A stretch of 64,000 nt of DNA, taken from positions 8,252,610-8,316,609 of the forward strand of contig JAJEKV010000023.1 in the NCBI GenBank assembly GCA_021234155.1, written 5' to 3'. The notes under the pieces are model-generated. The model was not told the DNA's origin, did not search any database, and was given only the letters and a program-made list of their open reading frames with translations. Source of the DNA: Isoetes taiwanensis. Its lineage: Eukaryota; Streptophyta; Lycopodiopsida; Isoetales; Isoetaceae. A program made the translations under genes and the position numbers. Positions 57,503 to 64,000 of this stretch are shown piece by piece (positions within the stretch are counted from its first letter, which is position 1; each line of letters begins with the position of its first letter).

Positions 57503-60500
57503 GCTGTGCTTGTTTCAGAAACTGATGTATTTTAACCGATTCAACAAATTTTTACTTCGGCTTGTCGAATATTTCAAAACGTGATGAATATTCTTGACGT
57601 CCTCTGTCCTCTGTTACGGCGCTGCAAACGCGGTGCTTTTTATTGGCTCCAAATTTTCGAGTTGGATTCCAGAAGGGAGTGTTGGGCAGACTTTTTAATC
57701 CCTACTGGAAAATTAAAAGCACATTTTCAATCATAAATTTGTAATCTCTTTATATATAACTAGCAAAGATTGGCAACGGAAAGTTTTGAGCATTAAGCAT
57801 AATTTAAAAGATGCAATAAAACCAACACTAAATGCACCTGTCTTAAAACTTTGTTAACGGAAACTCTGCAGCAGAGGAAGTGAATTTGGAACCCGCAAAT
57901 GTTTGACGGAAATCCTCTCTAATTACATATACTTATATGTACTGCAATCCATAAAAGTTTTTTATTCCACACGAGGAACGGCCATGAAATATTGATTGCT
58001 GGCCTAAAATGCAATTTTTTGTCCTCCTAGAGAGGTTTTTAAGTGGCAATCTTCGCTTTCGCCTTCTCACCAAGCCCAATCTGCTTTTGCTGCTAATGGC
58101 CACAAATTGCTATTGAAGGTATATGTTGCAAAGAATTTCGGTCTCATTGAAGAAGGAAGAAGTTATAACTTTCGAATGCTAAGGATAATGCTCTGTTAAT
58201 GCTCTGTTAACAGAATGCTAAGGACATTGCTCTATTAACAAAAGCCAACCAGCCTTTTAAATCCGTCCTCAACCCTATTTTGAGTTCTGCATGAATAGGC
58301 CTTTTTGCCTACATTTTGGCAAAGATGCGTATGCGTACCTTACAAATCACTACCTTACAAATCACTGGAGCGCTTGTTGTCGAGCAGCCAGTTTGCAACA
58401 AATGCACACTTAGAATCTGTGGATTCTGGGCAACTGTTGAACATTGTATTATTATATTTACCTTAAAACTCATCATGAATAGTGACAACCTAGTGGCCGC
58501 ATATTAGGCTTGATTCAAATCCTTGTGCTTTCGTTTATTTTGAACATTTGACTCACCTCGTTGTCACCAATATATGCTCCGCTATATTTGTTTTCTCATT
58601 ACATTGTTTACACCAAATTTCCCTTCAATTCATTCATATCTCATAAATCCTCATGCCCTTTTCTTACATTATTCATGTGAATTTAAGTTGTCTTTGTATA
58701 TCTTTTAAAACAATGCTCTATAAACTTCTGCGATTTTGGTTTGGTATTTGGGAATCAGTGGTTAGGACTATGATTTTGATGTCGTATTGTATGAAAAAGG
58801 GTATATTTTGGCATGTTTGAGGAGCTTAATGCATTTAGTGGTCACCTATTTTGGGCTGTTTTAGATGTTTTTTTTTCCTGCTATTGTTAGGAGCTCCGAT
58901 TTCTAGGACATGGATAAGTCTTCACGCCACTGTCTATGTTTAGCGCAGAGCAAGGGCAGAGCAGGGAGATGTGCAGGGCGGATGCGGAAGGCATGCAGGG
59001 ATTGGTAGGCTTCTTGCGGTCAGAAAAGGATTTGAATATGAAGCCACCAAGCTCCATATCTGGAAAAAAGAGGCAGGAAAAGCCAGCTGAGATTCTGCGG
59101 TGAACCTAGGCCATTCTACATACAGATGTTCAGGAGTTGCACATACGCACAGGCGCCAGAACACATGCAGAACCTCTAATTTTTTTGCCGCAGTCAGAAG
59201 ACACATTACTGGCAAGGAGGAGTTGGGTCCAAGTCTTGCACAGATTTGGGATTTTCTCAATGTAGTTGTGGTCAAATATTTTGTACAGAGCATTGCATCG
59301 GTTGGAGGAGGCGCCCAAGAAGATCTGGGCCTCCAAATGGTCGATGATGGCAGGCTCTTACAAATGGTCGATGATGGCAGGCGTTTTTGAATTTGGTTGT
59401 TTGCATGCAGGGTAGAGCTGGGATTCTTGATGGCTTCTATCTGCTTTCCCTCCATCTTCCGACCATGCCAGGCCCATGCAGCAGTAATCCGGCAGCAGAT
59501 TCTTCACCAGTTGAACTCTTGAACCGTTGGGTTAGGATTGGGTTCATATTTGGTTCTTAATCGGCGGCGGCTACCATTGGGTTCTTATTTGGTCCAATTC
59601 AATGAATGGTAATGTTGGAAATCGACCTTAGAAAGTGGCGAAGCTTTTTTTGGGGAAAAAGATGTGAGCCGTTGATTTGGTATCATGCTGGGGATATGCT
59701 GAAGACCAATGGTTGATATTGAACGCTAAAAACAATCCCATAAACCCAGGAAAAAACATAAAATAAAAATGCTAACACTCTACATTGTTTTCACATGTTC
59801 ATAATCTCAGTACATTTTGTTATCATATTATTTAATACAATTCCATTCCGAAAGCTTAAAAAAACTATATCTAATGGATGTGACTACCTTTTTCCATTTT
59901 ACAGAGTGAATTCAAGCTTAAAATTGCCCAAGCCTTTTGCTGCACCTTTTTGCTATCCCTTTTTTTTTGGGTCAAGGATACATGTTGCATTTGTTTAAGA
60001 TAAAAACACACAAGCATATCTTGTTGAACAAGACCAATTAAGGCCAATATTGCAAGATAATCAAGACCAGCTAAGGCCAATATTGCAAGATAGCCAAACA
60101 AGACCAATATTGCAAATTAGCATTGAGCAACAAACAATGATGTCAACTTGATATAAAAATTTTAGCATTAAAACCACTCTCGTGTTTCAAACCTTTAGAA
60201 ACCACATCATGGTACGAGTGTGTGCTTATGTTATGATCCGAGATGGTAGTAATCACAACAGAGCATTGTTTGCAACAGTTGTCTTCAGTCACATTTTGCA
60301 GAGCTCATTATTAAGAATGCTACAATACTAGAGCTTTCAAGTCAAGTGCAATACTATAGCTTTCAAGTCAAGTTCTATTGGCGTGTTGACTCAATACTTT
60401 TTATTTATTCTCTTCTATGATATAAGATATAAGTCACGAGATCGAGCATGGAGAACTATGTATGGTATCTTAGGATATAGGTTACGAGATCGAGCATGGA

Positions 60501-61900
60501 GAACCATGTACAAATCGCTGACAAGTAGAATATGTTCTAATATGGTGGCATATCAAAATATGGGATGTCCTTGCATCCCATTCGTAACCATGTGGAAAAG
60601 ATAATTCTCTTAGACCATCATGTGGAGAAGATGATTCTATTACACCACATAGGAGGTACGCATCTATTTGCCATGCTCTGCTTAAAAGTGAAACCATGCA
60701 TCTGGAATGATCTGCTAGTGGTATAAATAGATAATCTTGTCACATAGAATAAAAACAATGATAACCTTCATCAATTAAACCCCTACAACAATGAATTCTT
60801 ACTTCTTACTCGTAAACTTTTAGCAATAGTAAACTTTTAGCAAAGTTTTCGTAAACTTTTAGCAATAGCAGGTCGCTCCATATTCAAGTTCTGCAAAAAA
60901 ACAATATGCATTGTCGTAACTCCCAACAAGACAAGCTAAAGTTAAATGTAAATAATCTTTAGACATCTCCCTCACAAAGCATTGATGTTCTCATTGCATT
61001 GTTGGACCGTATGGCTGAGAGGCCGTTTCTCTCGACCATTTCTGTACTATTGAGTAGCAGCTTATCCTCTCTGCCCACTAGAAACCAGCATCTCAGTCTC
61101 ATCTACATAAATCTGTACCATTGCTCATAGTAAACAGTGTGTGCAAGCATATCACCATATCTGGGACTGTATGTAGTTGTACTATGCACTTGTACTAGGC
61201 CCTCAACTTTTGTTGTTTTCATCATATATCATGGTTATTTAAAAGCAGGAATTTTTAAACGCTGCTAGTAGATGTGGTTTCTTTTCTTACTAGAATTTCA
61301 ATTTAAGTCATGTATTGGTTTCAATGGCCAGTTTTACCAAGTAAGAACAACCATGGGCTAAACTATGTAATGACAGGAAAACACAAGAGGTTCGAACCAG
61401 CAATTGAACTAAAATTCGCTGGAAATGCTTGACAGGTTCGTACACACCCGATTAGTTAGTCATCTGGAAATTTTTTGAGTAGCTTCTACTTGACAGGTTC
61501 GTACACACCCGATTAGTTAGTCAAGTTCAATTGCCTCCAGGCATAGGATATAAGGCCCCTCTGAACCCTGATAGAATAGCACTCCCTTGTGCCATCTATG
61601 ATCCTTTACTTCCTACGAAGTTCTGAAGGGCATAAATAACTTCACTTAGGGTCCTCCTCTGTGCCTCCTTCCCTTGCATTCATGCTTAAACATTCGAGCA
61701 AAATATGATGCATTCACAAACCTGCTTGTCATAAGCACCAAAAATTCATGCGGATGTGGATGTTCTTAGCAGTTCTAATAATTGTTTGCTTTGTTTCATA
61801 CGTTGTCTAAAATATTATGATTCTTCATGCAGTCTTGCCTTTGATACACAGTAAAATAGAGTTTTTAATGGAAATTTATAACCTATAAATAAACAAGAAA
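57503..61900. other. Intergenic region upstream of CFAP44
   Basis: No gene recognised. The CFAP44 promoter should be in the first few hundred bases, but I see no diagnostic element. A 171-codon minus-strand ORF at 58940-59455 has no family features. Small duplications: 58190-58230, 60015-60105 (GGCCAATATTGCAAGATA), 60425-60510 (ACGAGATCGAGCATGGAGAA), and 61431/61491 (TGACAGGTTCGTACACACCC). Confidence 0.5.
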
Positions 61901-61908
61901 GCACTTAC

Positions 61909-63781
61909 AGTAGAACTCCAGCAAGGTTTCCATTTGAACCAGAATAAAGACCCTTAAGAGCTGCCTGCAAAAACCTGCATATGCATAACACGATATCGTC
62001 TATAACCGTAATAAAAAATCCTCAAACAAGTATCTTAAAAATAGAAGTTACAATAAGAAAGAACTAGATAGTTAGGCATTACCCACCAAACAAAATATGA
62101 AGAAAGTTAGCGGACAAGACTGCAGCAGGTTACGGCAGGGTGAGGGTCCGCTACAAGACTTTCTTGAAGTTGGAAGCGACAAGACTTTCTTGAAAGGACA
62201 CAAGCAACTAATTCTCAACATAATTCAGCTAAATCATGCTGAGCCTAAACCGAGAAAATAATTTTCAACAAACAAATTAAATAACGCCAAATGGATATTT
62301 AACTGTTCCAAAGAGGAATTGTCAATTCTATTGCATCCATACTCCTTGGGAAGGCTTAGTCAACAGTTTAGAGGATCCCTATGCAGAGGTATCCTATTAT
62401 ACTGAGCATATGCACAGCCCTAAACATGACAAATATATTCTGATGCAATTGCCTGGAATTGGGAAGCTGCCAAACTATAATACTCCACCTAGCCACTAGT
62501 TTAGAGGATGCCTATGTCTAGCCACTAGTCTATGCAGAGGTACCCTATTATACTGAGTATAATCACAGACCCTATAATCCAAGAGAAGAGAGGAGGCTTA
62601 CAAAGCAATATGCAGAGTCATAACCTCAAAAACGAACCAAGAATTGACCTTGTTCCAGCACATATACGTTCTTTACCAGTTTGCAACATTATGTGCTGAT
62701 AATAATTGATTAAGATAAACCTAGGAAAGAAATGGCAGGCTGAAGAAGCGATGAGTGGCCAGATTAGAGATACAGAATGCTGCATTTTCATATAGAATTT
62801 TTGGTTCTGCAACACATCAGCAGGTTACGGCAGGGTGAGGGTCCACTACAGGACTTTCTTGAAGTTGGAAGCGACAAGGCTTTCTTGAAAGGACACAAGC
62901 AACAATTTTCAACATAATTCAGCTAATCATGCTAAGCCCCTAAACGGAGAAAATAATTTCAAACAAACAAATTAAATAACGCCAAATGGATAGTTAACTG
63001 TTCCAAAGAGGAATTGTCAATTCTATTGCATCCATACTCCTTGGGAAGGCTTAGTCAACAGTTTAGAGGATCCCTATGCAGAGGTACCCTATTATACTGA
63101 GCATATGCACAGCCCTAAACATGACAAATATATTCTGATGCAATTGCCTGGAATTGGGAAAGCTGCCAAACTATAATACTCCACCTAGCCACTAGTTTAG
63201 AGGATGCCTATGCAGAGGTCCCCTATTATACTGAGTATAATCACAGATCCTATAATCCAAGAGAAGATAGGAGGCTTACAAAGCAATATGCAGAGTCATA
63301 ACCTCACAAACGAACCAAGAATTGACCTTGTGCCAGCACATATACGTTCTTTACCAGTTTGCAACATTATGTGCTGATAATAACTGATTAAGATAAACCT
63401 AGGAAAGAAATGGCAGGCTGAAGGAGCAATGAGTGGCCACATTAGAGATACAGAATGCTGCATTTTCATATAGAATTTTTGGTTCTGCAACACATCAGCA
63501 GCAAGGTATGTAGATCAAAATGTGGATTGACTACCATTATTGTCCTACATATAGCAAAGGGGGACGTTTTGGTCTTTCAAATTCGAATCATTAATGTAAA
63601 AGAGTCATAGCCATATGCTGATGCATTGAGCTCAAATCGCCCCTTCTTATTTCATGCATTGAAGGCAGCTGGCAACTCAAGAGACATACAGACTGGCATA
63701 CCTTTGTGTTGACGAATTAAAAGCCATAGACTGCATAATTGCCATATAAAGGCTAGCACCAGAGAAATTATCACTCAGGCC
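61909..63781 (-). CDS. Possible exons of an unidentified gene
   Basis: Two minus-strand segments with good splice signals. 63781-63702 reads GLSDNFSGASLYMAIMQSMA and further between a CAG acceptor and an AAG|GTATGC donor. 61964-61909 reads AALKGLYSGSNGNLAGVLL between TTTTTGCAG and GTAAGT. Their phases do not join directly, so another exon would have to lie between, in or near the 695-bp duplication. The residue composition looks coding, but I recognise no family. Upstream exons would lie beyond the right edge of the window. Confidence 0.3.
62123..63497. repeat. Tandem duplication, period about 695 bp
   Basis: Copy 1 is 62123-62817 and copy 2 is 62818-63497, both starting CAGCAGGTTACGGCAGGGTGAG and ending in CTGCAACACATCAG. 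Identity is high, with point changes and small indels. Inside each copy a smaller repeat (TTTAGAGGAT..CCTATGCAGAGGT) occurs twice. The paired ORFs at 62618-62815 and 63296-63493 come from the duplication. Confidence 0.93.
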
Positions 63782-64000
63782 CTGTTCATCAGATAAAACT
63801 TTTAATCATGTCATGCAGAGGTTTTTACTAAAGAATGCATTGCACATGCCTTTGCAGCTAGAACTGACCCCACCACATCTAAACATAAACTTGCACAGAT
63901 TACAGAGCACATTCTGGCAAATAGACATGTTGGTCCATACCAAAGTGAGAAATGCAAATGGCATGGCATAGTAACTCACGTCTCAAATGCCTGTGATGGC

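Noticed and set aside
58940-59455. 171-codon minus-strand ORF
   Set aside because: No motif, no splice or promoter context, and overlapping ORFs on the other strand; length alone is not enough.
1-64000. CRISPR arrays, bacterial operons, rRNA genes, organelle insertions
   Set aside because: None seen. Repeats are tandem duplications or transposon parts without CRISPR spacing, and no rRNA or organellar gene sequence was recognised.

Overview
The window is nuclear DNA of a land plant that still makes flagellated sperm. Two observations support this. A nearly 23 kb minus-strand gene (34732-57502) encodes the axonemal protein CFAP44, and I could assemble it as 40 phase-consistent exons. The rest is plant-type transposon sea: a Ty1-copia element primed by initiator-Met tRNA, a second LTR element with a tRNA-Asp-like primer site, LINEs, TRIM-like miniature elements, and a plant-type DUF985 cupin gene. 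A fern is my first guess because of TE-filled introns and sparse genes; a lycophyte, cycad or Ginkgo is possible. The species cannot be fixed from the sequence alone.

Layout. 1-7730: a Ty1-copia element (5' LTR cut by the window edge, gag missing) carrying a younger nested LTR element at 2245-5437 whose two LTRs are inverted relative to each other. 8588-9227: a 327-bp tandem duplication. 9506-13766: an ORF with basic YANLSEEQ-type repeats, split by a 5'-truncated LINE (9575-13193). 15207-15413: fragment resembling the start of a Bet v1/START-like protein. 17088-18046: an intact three-exon DUF985 cupin gene. 19173-19390: three spaced palindromes, two with a CACGTG core. About 20440-23310: a decayed DUF7869-type gene with DDE-transposase-like features. 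27370-29040: decameric TTCTAGAAC-type and other degenerate tandem repeats. 29175-29489 and 33314-34112: two TRIM-like elements, the second with an internally amplified array. 34732-57502: CFAP44, with copia, LINE and PPR relics in its introns. 57503-61900: no gene recognised. 61909-63781: possible exons of an unidentified minus-strand gene, around a 695-bp tandem duplication.

The genes do not form a pathway. CFAP44 is a structural tether protein of motile cilia and here would serve sperm. The cupin gene is an independent housekeeping-type gene. Most of the rest is layered transposition history, and nested insertions with target-site duplications allow relative dating. The most unusual objects are the inverted-LTR element, a LINE family defined by a short 3' hairpin plus microsatellite tail, the TRIM with an amplified polypurine/LTR junction, the heat-shock-element-like decamer tract, and the DUF7869 relic. 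All coordinates and motif calls are by eye; no database search was run.
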